From: Ancrocorticia populi
GTDB taxonomy: Bacteria; Actinomycetota; Actinomycetes; Actinomycetales; Actinomycetaceae
Length of the DNA: 64,000 nt
Assembly: GCF_003123745.1 (NCBI RefSeq)
Contig: NZ_QETB01000001.1
Span: 124,001 to 188,000, forward strand
Reading direction: 5' to 3'
Made by a program: the position numbers and the translations under genes. The notes beneath the pieces were generated by a model. It was not told the DNA's origin, made no database searches, and saw nothing but the letters and a program-made list of their open reading frames with translations. Below, piece after piece: positions 43,080 to 52,059 of the stretch; the first letter of the stretch is position 1, and each line of letters opens with the position of its first letter.

Positions 43080-43733
43080 ATGCTTCGTGTTCTCGTGGTT
43101 GATGACCATCCCCTCGCCAGAGCTGGCATGGTGGGAGAGCTCCAACGTGTGGGCGAAATTGAGATCGTGGGGGAAGCTCACGATGTTGATTCGGCCGTCC
43201 GGGCAGCGCATGAGCTTGGGCCGGATATCGTGCTGCTCGATGTGCACCTGCCGGGCGGGCAGGGCGGCGGTGGAGCCGAGGTTGTGGCGAAATGCCAAGA
43301 CCTCTACCCGGACACAAAAACCCTCGCCATCTCCGTGTCTGATGCAGCCAAAGATGTTGTGGGCGTGGTCCGGGCCGGCGCTCGCGGATACGTGACTAAA
43401 GATGTGACGGGCGAAAAGCTGGCAGACGCCGTTACCCGTGTGGCTGACGGCGATGCGGCATTTTCCGCGCGCCTAGCAGGCTTTGTACTCGATGCATTTG
43501 GGGCATCCAAGGATGATGTTGCCGAGCGGGATAACGAACTCGACCGCCTTTCCGCCCGCGAGCAGGAAGTCATGCGGCTAATAGCACGAGGCCTCTCATA
43601 TAAAGAGGTAGCCTCCGATCTGTTCATCTCAGTGAAGACGGTGGAGACTCACGTCTCCGCGGTGCTCCGTAAGCTCCAGCTCTCGAATCGGCATGAGTTG
43701 GCGCGGTGGGCGGCGGCCCGCAGGATCGTGTAG
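43080..43733 (+). CDS. NarL/LuxR-type response regulator
   Basis: This 217-residue regulator has a receiver domain with phosphoacceptor D54 (IVLLDVHLPGG) and K in YVTKDVTGEK, then a LuxR helix-turn-helix (LSAREQEVMRLIARGLSYKEVASDLFISVKTVETHV, about residues 158-193). Regulators of this type usually follow PspC-kinases directly in Actinomycetota; here it is separated from the 36482 kinase by the binding-protein and GH30-like genes. It is the best candidate partner of that kinase. Confidence 0.9.
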   Translation: MLRVLVVDDHPLARAGMVGELQRVGEIEIVGEAHDVDSAVRAAHELGPDIVLLDVHLPGGQGGGGAEVVAKCQDLYPDTKTLAISVSDAAKDVVGVVRAGARGYVTKDVTGEKLADAVTRVADGDAAFSARLAGFVLDAFGASKDDVAERDNELDRLSAREQEVMRLIARGLSYKEVASDLFISVKTVETHVSAVLRKLQLSNRHELARWAAARRIV

Positions 43734-43789
43734 CCGCAGTCCACGTGGTCAGATGCGAAGTCGCGCGCCAAATCTGCGAAGATGGTCAG

Positions 43790-44617
43790 GTGAAGCGACT
43801 TGTATTTCTGGATGTAGACGGCACGCTGATAAATGAGAACCAAGAAATCCCGGCATCGGCGCGCGACGCGATTGCGGAGGCCATAGCCGCCGGGCACACT
43901 CTGATTATCTGCACGGGCCGTGCCAAGCCAGAGATTTACCCCTTCCTCTGGGAGCTGGGCTTCCAAGGATTCATCGGCTGCAATGGCGCATACGGCGAGC
44001 TCGAGGGCAAACAGGTATTCGCCGATTTCATGCCAGCATCAGAAGTGACAGAGCTTTCGGATTGGTTGGAATCCCACCACGCCGGGTGGATGTGGCAGGG
44101 GCCAAACACTCTGTATCCACACAGCTTCTTCCTAGACGTTTTCCGCACGCCGGAGGAGGAGGGCGGAACGCCTGGCGATTGGACCAATTTTCTCAAGCAG
44201 ATCGAGCCAGCTCTGGACTGGCACCGCCCCGAGCGTGCGTTCAAGCTGACGTTCGTGTTTCCCCACGGTTCGCCGGTAGGGATGCAGGACGCCATGGATG
44301 AATTCGGCGACCGCTTCTGCATACTGCCCGGCTCTCTTGCACCCACGGGATTCCGCGATATGTCGGAACTCACAGCCAAGGGGATGTCCAAGGCTGTGGG
44401 CGTCAAGCACTTTGCCGAACACATGGGCATTCCGCTCGAGGATGTTATCGCTTTTGGGGATTCTGCCAACGATCGCGAGATGCTCGAGGTTGTGGGCCAC
44501 GGTATCGCGATGGGGAACTTCAAAGATGGAATCGACGAGGTTGCCTCTTGGATCACCAAGCCGGTAAACGATGGAGGCCTAGCGCACGGCTTCCGGGAAA
44601 TGGGACTGATCGGGTAA
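43790..44617 (+). CDS. HAD-superfamily Cof-type phosphatase
   Basis: This protein of about 275 residues has the HAD motifs in order: LVFLDVDGTLI with nucleophile and acid Asp near residues 8 and 10, IICTGRAKPEI, a C2-type cap, K in TAKGMSKAVGVKHF, and FGDSANDREMLEVVGHGIAMGN. Cof-type enzymes dephosphorylate sugar phosphates or cofactors; the substrate is not predictable. The GTG at 43790 is chosen as giving a family-standard start; the frame is open 28 codons further into the regulator gene. Confidence 0.85.
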   Translation: MKRLVFLDVDGTLINENQEIPASARDAIAEAIAAGHTLIICTGRAKPEIYPFLWELGFQGFIGCNGAYGELEGKQVFADFMPASEVTELSDWLESHHAGWMWQGPNTLYPHSFFLDVFRTPEEEGGTPGDWTNFLKQIEPALDWHRPERAFKLTFVFPHGSPVGMQDAMDEFGDRFCILPGSLAPTGFRDMSELTAKGMSKAVGVKHFAEHMGIPLEDVIAFGDSANDREMLEVVGHGIAMGNFKDGIDEVASWITKPVNDGGLAHGFREMGLIG

Positions 44618-44635
44618 TTCGCTAGACTGCCCACC

Positions 44636-47600
44636 ATGGATAGATTGGCACGGGCATCCCTCCGAAATCGGTCATTTGTAGCTCTGGTCTGTATCGTTGC
44701 AGCGATTCTGGGTGGAATCTCGATGTCATCGATGCGCCAAGAGCTCATCCCGCAGGTGGAGCTCCCTGCCGTTTCCGTTGTTGCCGTTTCCCCTGGCGCC
44801 ACCGCCGAGCAGGTGAACGAGCGCGTTGCGGGACCCATTGAGCAGCAGATGGCAACGATTCCTGAGGTGAAGGAGGCGAGTACTAATTCGTCGTCGTCCT
44901 ACGGAATGATCACCATCGAGCTGGAGTATGGTACTGACCTCTCCCGCGCCACCTCAAAGGTTGAGCAGTCTATCTCTCAGATCGAGGATTCGTTCCCTGA
45001 TGACACTACAACGCAGGTGACTTCGGGTGGTTCGTCCGATATCCCGCTTTCTATGGTGGGAGTTACGAGCGACGACGACGCACTCCAGACCGCGCAAAAC
45101 GTCCGCGGCTCCGTGATTCCCCATTTGGAGAAGATCGACGGGGTTGCCTCCGCCCAGCTGATTGGGGCACCAGAACAGCGCGTGACTATCTCTCTCAACA
45201 TGGAGAAGGCTGCAGCTGCGGGTGTGAGCGCCGATGCGATTCAGGATGCGTTGGACGATAACGGCCTTTCTGTTCCCGCTGGCACAGTCGCGGGCGATGA
45301 CCATACTCTTGACGTCACGATCGGGCAGGATATCGATTCCCTCGATGGGCTTAAGGAGATCCCACTTCTTGCCACGGATCCCCTTACGGGCGAGGACACT
45401 TCCGTAGAACTTGGCGAAGTTGCCAAGGTTGACCTGACGGGAGAGACGTCGGACCTCATGGCCCGAATTGACGGCAAACCTGCCGTTGCCATGATCATCT
45501 TCCCCACGGCCAATGCGAATATCGTGGAAACCTCGGGTGAGGTGAACGATGCGCTTGCAGATCTGACCGATATGGCGGGCGAGGGTGCCGCCTTCACGAC
45601 AATCTTCGATCAGGCGCCCTTTATCACCACGTCTATTCAGGCACTTGCTCAAGAGGGCGGCTTGGGACTGATCATGGCTGTGGCCGTGATCCTCATCTTC
45701 TTGGTTGCGGTGCGTCCCACGCTGGTGACAGCTGTTTCTATCCCGCTTTCGCTGCTACTTGCGTTCATCTTCATGAATGTCGCGGGATATTCGCTCAACA
45801 TGCTGACGCTGTCAGCGCTCATCATCACGATTGGCCGGGTGGTAGACGATTCGATCGTGGTGATTGAGAACATCAAGAGACACCTCGAATACGGCGATCC
45901 TAAGCGGCAGGCGATTCAGACGGCCGTCAAGGAAGTGGCCTCGGCGGTCACTGCTTCGACGATTGTCACCTGCCTTGTGTTTATCCCGGTCGGGTTTATC
46001 TCAGGTATGGTGGGCGAACTCTTCAAGCCGTTCGCTTTCACTGTGGTGCTGGCGATGGCCTCGTCACTGTTCGTATCGCTCACAATCGTTCCGGTTCTCG
46101 CGTACTGGTTCCTCCGCCCCTCGAAGGCCGCTCGTGCTTCTGAAGATGCAGTCAGGGCCGCACACGCCACCACCGAGGTCGTGGAGGGGCGTAGCGTGAG
46201 CGAGGCACGCGAGCGCGCCGAGCGGCTTCTAGCCGAACAGCGCGCGGCCGCCGAAGCCAAGGAAGAGAAGTCGTGGCTCCGCCGGATCTACCGGCCAGCG
46301 CTCCGCGGCACCCAGAAGCATCCAGTGATCACTTTCGTTGTGGCCGTTGCGATTCTTGCTGGCTCGGGTGCGTTGTACCCAATGCTTAAGGTGAATCTGC
46401 TGGGAGATACCGGCCAGAATATGGTGATGCTTTCGCAGGAGGCTCCGGCTGGCACAGATATGGAGTCACTGACTGATCGCGCAGCCGTTGCCGAGGAAGC
46501 CCTTGGCAACGTGGCTGGCGTCGAGTCCGTTGCCACCACTATTGGCGGCGCAGGAATGGGCCAGTCCGCCGCATCCATCTCCTACGTGGTGACAACTGAC
46601 GAGGATGCCGATCAGGAGCTCCTCACCCAGAAGCTGGAAGACGCCCTTGCTGAAAACTCCTCGGGGGATCAGACAGGATCCTCTGAGATGGAGGGAATTA
46701 CCTCCACGAACGTGGACGTCAATATTGTGGCGAACAATGAGCAGACCCTGCAGGAGGCCAACGATCAGCTATTTGAGGCACTGCAAGATACGCCCGGTGC
46801 CAAACAGGTAACTACGAACCTTTCCGCGGAGCAGCCCTCCGTCAAGGTGACAGTGAACCGCGAAGCAGCGGCCGCTGCGGGGCTCTCCGAGAATGACATC
46901 GTGGGTCTGATTGCTTCCCAGATCGTCTCCCCGTCAATCGGCCAGATCACACTGGATAATATCGACACTGATATTTACGTGAAGCTTGCAGATCCAGTGA
47001 GCAGCCTCGATGATCTAGAGAATATGGAGATCATGGGTCAGCCGATTTCGGCCTTCGCAACCGTTGAGGAAGTGGACGTTGTTCCCAGCGTTGTAACCAT
47101 CAACGGGCAACAGACGGCCACCATCTCCCTAACCCCAGAGGATTCGGACGAACTTGGTGCTCTGCGCGATAACGTGGCGGAGACGGTGGATTCCACCGAT
47201 CTACCTACCGGTGCAACCACAACGGAGGCCGGAGCGGCTCAACAGTTGGACGATGTATTCAACCAGCTTGGCTTGGCGATGGCCGCCGCGATCCTCCTGA
47301 TGTACGTGGTGCTGGTCTGGATCTTCAAGAGCCTGTCCCAGCCACTGATCCTCCTAGTCTCCATCCCGTTTGCCGCGATCGGCGCCTTCCTCGCGATGCT
47401 CATGACCAGCACGCCACTGGGCGTTTCCTCGCTGATCGGTTTGCTCATGCTCACGGGCATCGTGGTGACCAACGCGATTGTGTTGATCGATCTCATCAAT
47501 CAGTACCGCCGCCAGGGCATGTCTATGGACGAGGCGATCGATCTTGGCGCCCAACGCCGTATGCGTCCCATCATTATGACCGCCGTGGCCACGATTGCCG

Positions 47601-47908
47601 CTCTGGTCCCAATGGCGCTCGGCATCACGGGTCACGCTGGATTTATCTCCCAGCCGCTTGCGGTCACGGTGATCGGAGGCCTCATCTCCTCCACGCTCCT
47701 CACACTGGTGCTTTTGCCGGTGCTCTACCGCCTGACTCAGAAGAACGCGATCAAGGCGGAGGACTTGGAGGAAATTCCAGTAGTACCTTCCGGGCAACCG
47801 GCTGAAGAATCTGCTGAAGAACAGGCCGCAGAACCAGCTGCCGAAACAGCGCAATCGCCCTCCAAGAAGCACCGCTCCCGCAGGCGGCGCTGGTTCGGCC
47901 GCAACTAG
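44636..47908 (+). CDS. RND-superfamily efflux permease (HAE-type)
   Basis: This 1,090-residue protein has the duplicated RND layout: helix 1 then a large extracytoplasmic loop (EQVNERVAGPIEQQM), a helix block with GRVVDDSIVVIEN, then the same again (TGIVVTNAIVLIDLINQYRRQG). It ends with a basic tail KKHRSRRRR. The family exports drugs, lipids or other hydrophobic compounds using protons. No periplasmic adaptor or outer-membrane partner gene is present, as expected of a monoderm. It follows the HAD gene by 18 nt. Confidence 0.9.
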   Translation: MDRLARASLRNRSFVALVCIVAAILGGISMSSMRQELIPQVELPAVSVVAVSPGATAEQVNERVAGPIEQQMATIPEVKEASTNSSSSYGMITIELEYGTDLSRATSKVEQSISQIEDSFPDDTTTQVTSGGSSDIPLSMVGVTSDDDALQTAQNVRGSVIPHLEKIDGVASAQLIGAPEQRVTISLNMEKAAAAGVSADAIQDALDDNGLSVPAGTVAGDDHTLDVTIGQDIDSLDGLKEIPLLATDPLTGEDTSVELGEVAKVDLTGETSDLMARIDGKPAVAMIIFPTANANIVETSGEVNDALADLTDMAGEGAAFTTIFDQAPFITTSIQALAQEGGLGLIMAVAVILIFLVAVRPTLVTAVSIPLSLLLAFIFMNVAGYSLNMLTLSALIITIGRVVDDSIVVIENIKRHLEYGDPKRQAIQTAVKEVASAVTASTIVTCLVFIPVGFISGMVGELFKPFAFTVVLAMASSLFVSLTIVPVLAYWFLRPSKAARASEDAVRAAHATTEVVEGRSVSEARERAERLLAEQRAAAEAKEEKSWLRRIYRPALRGTQKHPVITFVVAVAILAGSGALYPMLKVNLLGDTGQNMVMLSQEAPAGTDMESLTDRAAVAEEALGNVAGVESVATTIGGAGMGQSAASISYVVTTDEDADQELLTQKLEDALAENSSGDQTGSSEMEGITSTNVDVNIVANNEQTLQEANDQLFEALQDTPGAKQVTTNLSAEQPSVKVTVNREAAAAAGLSENDIVGLIASQIVSPSIGQITLDNIDTDIYVKLADPVSSLDDLENMEIMGQPISAFATVEEVDVVPSVVTINGQQTATISLTPEDSDELGALRDNVAETVDSTDLPTGATTTEAGAAQQLDDVFNQLGLAMAAAILLMYVVLVWIFKSLSQPLILLVSIPFAAIGAFLAMLMTSTPLGVSSLIGLLMLTGIVVTNAIVLIDLINQYRRQGMSMDEAIDLGAQRRMRPIIMTAVATIAALVPMALGITGHAGFISQPLAVTVIGGLISSTLLTLVLLPVLYRLTQKNAIKAEDLEEIPVVPSGQPAEESAEEQAAEPAAETAQSPSKKHRSRRRRWFGRN

Positions 47909-48039
47909 CTGCCCTAGGCGCAAAGTCCCCCGATCCCGGGGTAAGATAAGGCGGAAAGCTGGTCATTTCCGAGGAGACCGGAAACAGGCTGGTGCTATCC
48001 GTTGCGCAACGCTGCGCCCAGTTGTGTGAGGAGCGAGGG

Positions 48040-49209
48040 ATGAACGATACCGCACGCCTAAGCTCCGGGCTGCGCGGTATGCGCGTGGGCGGCGGCCTAG
48101 TCTTGGGTGCGGGCTTGCTCATATTCTCGCTTGTGACCTCGGAGAGTATGGATTGGAGCCCGCTCGGCCTAGGAATCCTCTTCGGCGCCTGTGCCGCGGT
48201 GGCCTTATCGGGCCTGTTTCCGATCGTGGCGGCTTGCATGCTGGCCGTTGCCCTTCCGCTTGTGTGGTTCACTCCGGACAAGACGATGCAGCTCGGATCG
48301 CTCTCCACGTTCATCGTGCTGCTCATGTTGCTCTGGCACCGCCAGCGCGTAGCCGCCGCCTTTTTCGGTGTGTGGTATTACGTCTGGTCGGTAGTACTTA
48401 TGATCCCCACAACCACGGGGACGGAACTTATTACCGGTGCCCTTGTGTGGGCGGGCCTGATGGCGGCCTTTGCGGTTGTTGGCGAACTCCTCGGGCGCCA
48501 GCTTGTCCAAAACGAGGAGCTGGAGATACGCCGCCGTCAAGAGCTCGCCGATCAGCGGCAGGCAATTGCCCGGGAGCTGCATGACACGGTGGTGTATTCA
48601 ACCACGATGATGGTGATGCGGGCTGAGGCAGCAAAGCTCCACATAACCAAGGATCCGTCGCATCCGGAGGCGGCTCAGGCGCCCGACGCGGATTTCACGG
48701 CCGATCTGGACTTCATTGCCAACACGGGCCGGCGGGCTACTGCTGATCTGCGATCCATGCTTGCGGTGCTTCGGATGAACGATTACGAAACCGCAGATGC
48801 AGCTCAGCGCTTCACTATCCCGCAAACCTCGTTTGATCGCGTCCTAACCGATCAATCCCACAAGGTGCGCGAGGCCGGCCTCACCGTCCAGATGGCGGTT
48901 GAAGGAGATCTGGGTACGTTGCCGGAAGAGGTTGCATCTGCGCTCTCGATGATTGTCACGGAGGCGTGCTCCAACATGGTCAAGCACGCCGCGCGTGACG
49001 TCCCGGCAACGATCATGATCGAAGTCAACGAGGATGCCGTTGAAGGGGCGTTCGTCAACGGTTTGGCCACGGCACGTAGTGGCAAAGAGGGGCCGGGCTA
49101 CGGCCTTGTTGGGGTCCAAGAAAGGGCCGAGGCGCTGGGCGGAACAGTGGATATTTCCACCACCGATTCGCGCTGGATTATCCGAATCTCAATTCCGACC
49201 AAGAGATGA
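48040..49209 (+). CDS. NarL-type sensor histidine kinase
   Basis: This 389-residue kinase has about five membrane helices (residues 15-155), a HisKA_3 phosphoacceptor H181 in ARELHDTVVYST, and a HATPase domain (VTEACSNMVKHAARD, GPGYGLVGVQERAEALGG). The ATG at 48040 follows GAGGAGCGAGGG; an in-frame GTG at 47992 is the alternative. It forms a pair with the regulator that starts 3 nt after its stop and is followed by the small secreted peptide gene at 50084, a possible ligand. Confidence 0.88.
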   Translation: MNDTARLSSGLRGMRVGGGLVLGAGLLIFSLVTSESMDWSPLGLGILFGACAAVALSGLFPIVAACMLAVALPLVWFTPDKTMQLGSLSTFIVLLMLLWHRQRVAAAFFGVWYYVWSVVLMIPTTTGTELITGALVWAGLMAAFAVVGELLGRQLVQNEELEIRRRQELADQRQAIARELHDTVVYSTTMMVMRAEAAKLHITKDPSHPEAAQAPDADFTADLDFIANTGRRATADLRSMLAVLRMNDYETADAAQRFTIPQTSFDRVLTDQSHKVREAGLTVQMAVEGDLGTLPEEVASALSMIVTEACSNMVKHAARDVPATIMIEVNEDAVEGAFVNGLATARSGKEGPGYGLVGVQERAEALGGTVDISTTDSRWIIRISIPTKR

Positions 49210-49212
49210 GCA

Positions 49213-49884
49213 GTGAGCATGATGAGTGAGAGTGGGGGAGAAGCGATTCGCGTCGTCGTCGTCGATGATGATGATCTCGTACGTGAGAATATACGTACGT
49301 ACCTCGCGGGCGCGCCGGATATCGAAATCGTGGGTACGGGGGCTACCGGTTTCGAGGCGACGCGGCTAGCCGGTGATTTGGCGCCGGATATTCTCATGAT
49401 GGATATTCGGATGCCGGTCATGGATGGGATTTCCGCAGCTGAGCAGATTCGCCAGTTGTATCCGGCCGTCAAGGTTGTTTTACTGACTACTTTTGACGAC
49501 GACGACGCCATGCTCGCGGGCCTCCACGCCGGCGTTTCTGGATTTCTGCTCAAAAGCACATCGCCGGAGGATCTAGTACACGGGCTGCGGCAAGTAATGG
49601 ACGGCGGAACCGTGGTTTCCCCAGGGCCCACGGCACGGCTGGTCCGCGATTACCTCGTGAGTCCGCAGCCGACGGAGCGCATCGAGATCGAGTTTTCGAT
49701 GCGTGAGCAGGAGGTTCTGGACTTATTGTGTCAGGCCTACACGAATCAGGAGATCGCGGAGAGGCTGTTCGTGCGCGAATCCACGGTGAAGTCTCACGTC
49801 TCCTCGATCATGACAAAACTGGGTGTGAGCAGCCGCCTGAAGGTGGTTGTTCGTGCACATGAGCTTGGACTGGTGCGGCATTAG
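49213..49884 (+). CDS. NarL/LuxR-type response regulator
   Basis: This 223-residue regulator has a receiver domain with D64 (ILMMDIRMPVMDG) and K in FLLKSTSPEDL, then LuxR-type DNA binding (MREQEVLDLLCQAYTNQEIAERLFVRESTVKSHVSSIMTKLG). In-frame starts at 49213 (GTG), 49219 and 49222 (ATG) are all possible. It is paired with the 48040 kinase and may bind the dyad at 49997-50018. Confidence 0.9.
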   Translation: MSMMSESGGEAIRVVVVDDDDLVRENIRTYLAGAPDIEIVGTGATGFEATRLAGDLAPDILMMDIRMPVMDGISAAEQIRQLYPAVKVVLLTTFDDDDAMLAGLHAGVSGFLLKSTSPEDLVHGLRQVMDGGTVVSPGPTARLVRDYLVSPQPTERIEIEFSMREQEVLDLLCQAYTNQEIAERLFVRESTVKSHVSSIMTKLGVSSRLKVVVRAHELGLVRH

Positions 49885-49996
49885 GTCCGAATGACGGGCC
49901 GCGAGTCTCAAAGGGTGGGCAAATAGGGATCTTGCTGGCTCTAGTTTCGGGGGCCGAGGGCTAGTAAATGGCGCATTGGTGCGGCTCTCCAACTTT

Positions 49997-50018
49997 AGTA
50001 GGAATAGAAATTCCTACT
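49997..50018. promoter_or_regulatory. Dyad AGTAGGAAT-agaa-ATTCCTACT
   Basis: Nine-bp perfect arms separated by four bases lie between the regulator stop and the secreted-peptide gene, 66 nt before its ATG. It could be a binding site for the adjacent response regulator or a weak terminator of its gene; no U-run favours the former. Confidence 0.5.
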
Positions 50019-50083
50019 TTCGGGGGAGAGACTCGGGTGAACTGTCCGGATACTCTTTGTTTATCGGATAAAGGAGGGTTTCG

Positions 50084-50272
50084 ATGGCGAAGACTGCAGC
50101 TTTGACTGCCGCCGTTGGCTTGGTGTTGGCTGGCGCGGTTGGTCCTATTGTGGGAACTGTCGATACTGCGGTAACGGATACAAGATCTCCGGTATCGGTT
50201 ACCGAGGCGCAAATTCGGCCTATGTTCCTCTGCTCGTGGTTCCCCTACCTACGTCCGCTCTGCAAGGGTTAG
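50084..50272 (+). CDS. Small secreted two-cysteine peptide
   Basis: This 62-residue product starts MAKTAALTAAVGLVLAGAVG, a signal-like N-terminus with a hydrophobic stretch of about 20 residues, then a polar spacer and a C-terminus FLCSWFPYLRPLCKG with two cysteines nine residues apart. AAAGGAGGGTTTCG before the ATG is an excellent ribosome site and a clear terminator follows, so it is a real gene. The mature end could form a disulfide loop rich in aromatic residues. Next to a two-component pair, it may be a signalling peptide or small bacteriocin; this is inference. No family recognised. Confidence 0.65.
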   Translation: MAKTAALTAAVGLVLAGAVGPIVGTVDTAVTDTRSPVSVTEAQIRPMFLCSWFPYLRPLCKG

Positions 50273-50365
50273 CCCTCCAGAGATAAAAGAATAGGTTGGC
50301 CAACGGTTGATGGATGGGTTTTTCGGATACGCCCGTCTACCAAAGGTGCAAGGCTGATCGTCTAG

Positions 50366-50414
50366 GTGCGAGGCTCGAATGGAGCGTGAACATTCGAGCT
50401 TCGCACTGTTTTAT
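50366..50414 (+). terminator. Rho-independent terminator after the peptide gene
   Basis: A 16-bp stem, GTGCGAGGCTCGAATG with CATTCGAGCTTCGCAC (one wobble), has a 9-nt loop and is followed by TGTTTTATTT. Confidence 0.85.
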
Positions 50415-50459
50415 TTGCGCGGTCTTGTAGGATGCACATCAGAGATGTGGAGGTAAGGC

Positions 50460-51077
50460 ATGCCAAAGATTGAGGCGCCAACAGTTCGTGAGCATCACGC
50501 CATGGTCAAGGCCAAGCTCATTGGGGCAACCGAGGCGATACTTCGCGAAAAGGGGCCCGATAGCCTGAGTGCGGGTGCAGTAGCTGAGCAGGCGGGAATT
50601 GCCCGCAATTCGATCTATCGGTACGTCGATTCGGTAGATGATCTCAAACTTCTGGCGTTAGAACAGCACGTGCCCCGCTGGTCTGAGGCCGTCTTTTCGC
50701 AGGTTGATCCCGAGGCGGATCCGGCGGAGAAGCTCGCTAGCTTCGCAGTGGCGAGCCTCCGGCAAACCCAGGATTCTTCGCACGGGTTCCTCATGAGCCT
50801 CATGCGGACGGCCCGGCCGCGCAATACTTCCCACGTACGCATGCAGGCTGAGGGTGAAGTGAAGACGATTCACTCTCAGGTATTCGGGTTTATTCGGGAG
50901 CAGTGGCAGGCCCTCGATGTTGCTGAACCGGAGGTGTGGGCCGGGTACGTGCACGCGATCATCTTCGATTCGTTCGGTCAGGCTGAAGCCGGAGCGGATG
51001 TTGAGAAGTTGGCCGGGCCACTGCACGATTCGGTCTTGGCGCTCGCCCGGGCGGCCGCGATGGATAAGGTTAGGTAA
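50460..51077 (+). CDS. TetR-family transcriptional regulator
   Basis: This 205-residue regulator has an N-terminal helix-turn-helix (EAILREKGPDSLSAGAVAEQAGIARNSIYRYVDSVDDL, residues 20-57) and an alpha-helical ligand domain. GGAGGTAAGGC precedes the ATG. Its TAA overlaps the ddh ATG by one base (TAATG), so the two are co-translated. It may control its own operon, which would make it a regulator of lysine or diaminopimelate synthesis (inference). Confidence 0.88.
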   Translation: MPKIEAPTVREHHAMVKAKLIGATEAILREKGPDSLSAGAVAEQAGIARNSIYRYVDSVDDLKLLALEQHVPRWSEAVFSQVDPEADPAEKLASFAVASLRQTQDSSHGFLMSLMRTARPRNTSHVRMQAEGEVKTIHSQVFGFIREQWQALDVAEPEVWAGYVHAIIFDSFGQAEAGADVEKLAGPLHDSVLALARAAAMDKVR

Positions 51078-52054
51078 TGGAGAAAATCAAGGTAGCAATT
51101 AACGGATATGGCAATCTTGGGCGGGCCGTAGAGCTTGCCGTGACGGGCAGCGAGGACATGGAGCTGGTTGCCATCTTCACGCGCCGCGACCCGGCGGATC
51201 TGGAGACGGCCAGTGGACTCGCGGTGGCGCAATCCGAGATGGCCAAGTGGGTTGGCAACATCGATGTGTGCATCAACTGCGGCGGGTCCGCCACCGATTT
51301 GCGCCATCAATCCCCTGAAGCCGCCACTCTGTTCAACGTTGTGGACACCTTTGATACTCATGCCGCGATCCCGCAGCACTTCGCGGTTGTTGATCAGGTG
51401 GCGCGTGAAAACGATCGCCTCGCACTTATCTCTACCGGGTGGGATCCAGGCCTCTTCTCCCTCAACCGCCTGCTTGGGGAGTCCATTCTCCCGCAGGGCG
51501 AGACCTACACGTTCTGGGGACCGGGCCTATCTCAGGGGCACTCCGATGCGCTGCGGCGGATCGATGGCGTGGCCTCGGCCGTGCAGTACACGATCCCGAA
51601 CGAGGATGCGCTTGAGAGCATCCATGCTGGGGAGCAGCTTGAACTGAGCACGCGAGACAAGCACCGGCGCGAGTGCTGGGTTGTGTTGGAGGATGGCGCG
51701 GATGGAGAGGCCATTCGCGAGCAGATCGTCACCATGCCCAACTACTTCGCCGAATATGACACTACGGTCAACTTCATCAGCCAGAAGGAATTCGACCGCG
51801 ACCACACGGGAATGCCCCATGGCGGCACGGTGATCCGGCAAGGTCAGACGAGCGACGGTACCTCACAGGTTATGTCCTTCAAGCTCGCGCTCGATTCGAA
51901 CCCAGAGTTCACCGGTTCGGTGGCGTGTGCAACCGCTCGGGCGGTTGCGCGGATGGCCGCCGAGGGGGCGCGCGGGGCGATCACGCTGTTTGACGTGCCA
52001 CCCGTGAAGTTTTCGCCGGAGGCTCCTGAGGCGTTGCGTAAGCGCCTGCTCTAG
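51077..52054 (+). CDS. ddh: Meso-diaminopimelate D-dehydrogenase
   Basis: This 325-residue NADPH-dependent enzyme aminates tetrahydrodipicolinate directly to meso-diaminopimelate, a one-step route to lysine and peptidoglycan. Diagnostic stretches are VAINGYGNLGRAVE (nucleotide binding), FTRRDP, NCGGSATDL, VDTFDTHAAIP, STGWDPGLFSLNR and FWGPGLSQGHSDALRRI. The length is normal. It is coupled to the preceding TetR gene. Confidence 0.94.
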   Translation: MEKIKVAINGYGNLGRAVELAVTGSEDMELVAIFTRRDPADLETASGLAVAQSEMAKWVGNIDVCINCGGSATDLRHQSPEAATLFNVVDTFDTHAAIPQHFAVVDQVARENDRLALISTGWDPGLFSLNRLLGESILPQGETYTFWGPGLSQGHSDALRRIDGVASAVQYTIPNEDALESIHAGEQLELSTRDKHRRECWVVLEDGADGEAIREQIVTMPNYFAEYDTTVNFISQKEFDRDHTGMPHGGTVIRQGQTSDGTSQVMSFKLALDSNPEFTGSVACATARAVARMAAEGARGAITLFDVPPVKFSPEAPEALRKRLL

Positions 52055-52059
52055 CGCCT

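Noticed and set aside
44954-45652. Open frame of 232 codons on the minus strand
   Set aside because: Antisense to the RND permease, with composition typical of a shadow frame and no ribosome site.
5620-49520. Recurrent GACGACGAC or GTCGTCGTC tracts (for example 5634, 7886, 27687, 49255, 49497)
   Set aside because: Most encode Asp runs or fall where Asp codons are expected in high-GC DNA. The few non-coding ones show no regular spacing or strand bias by eye.
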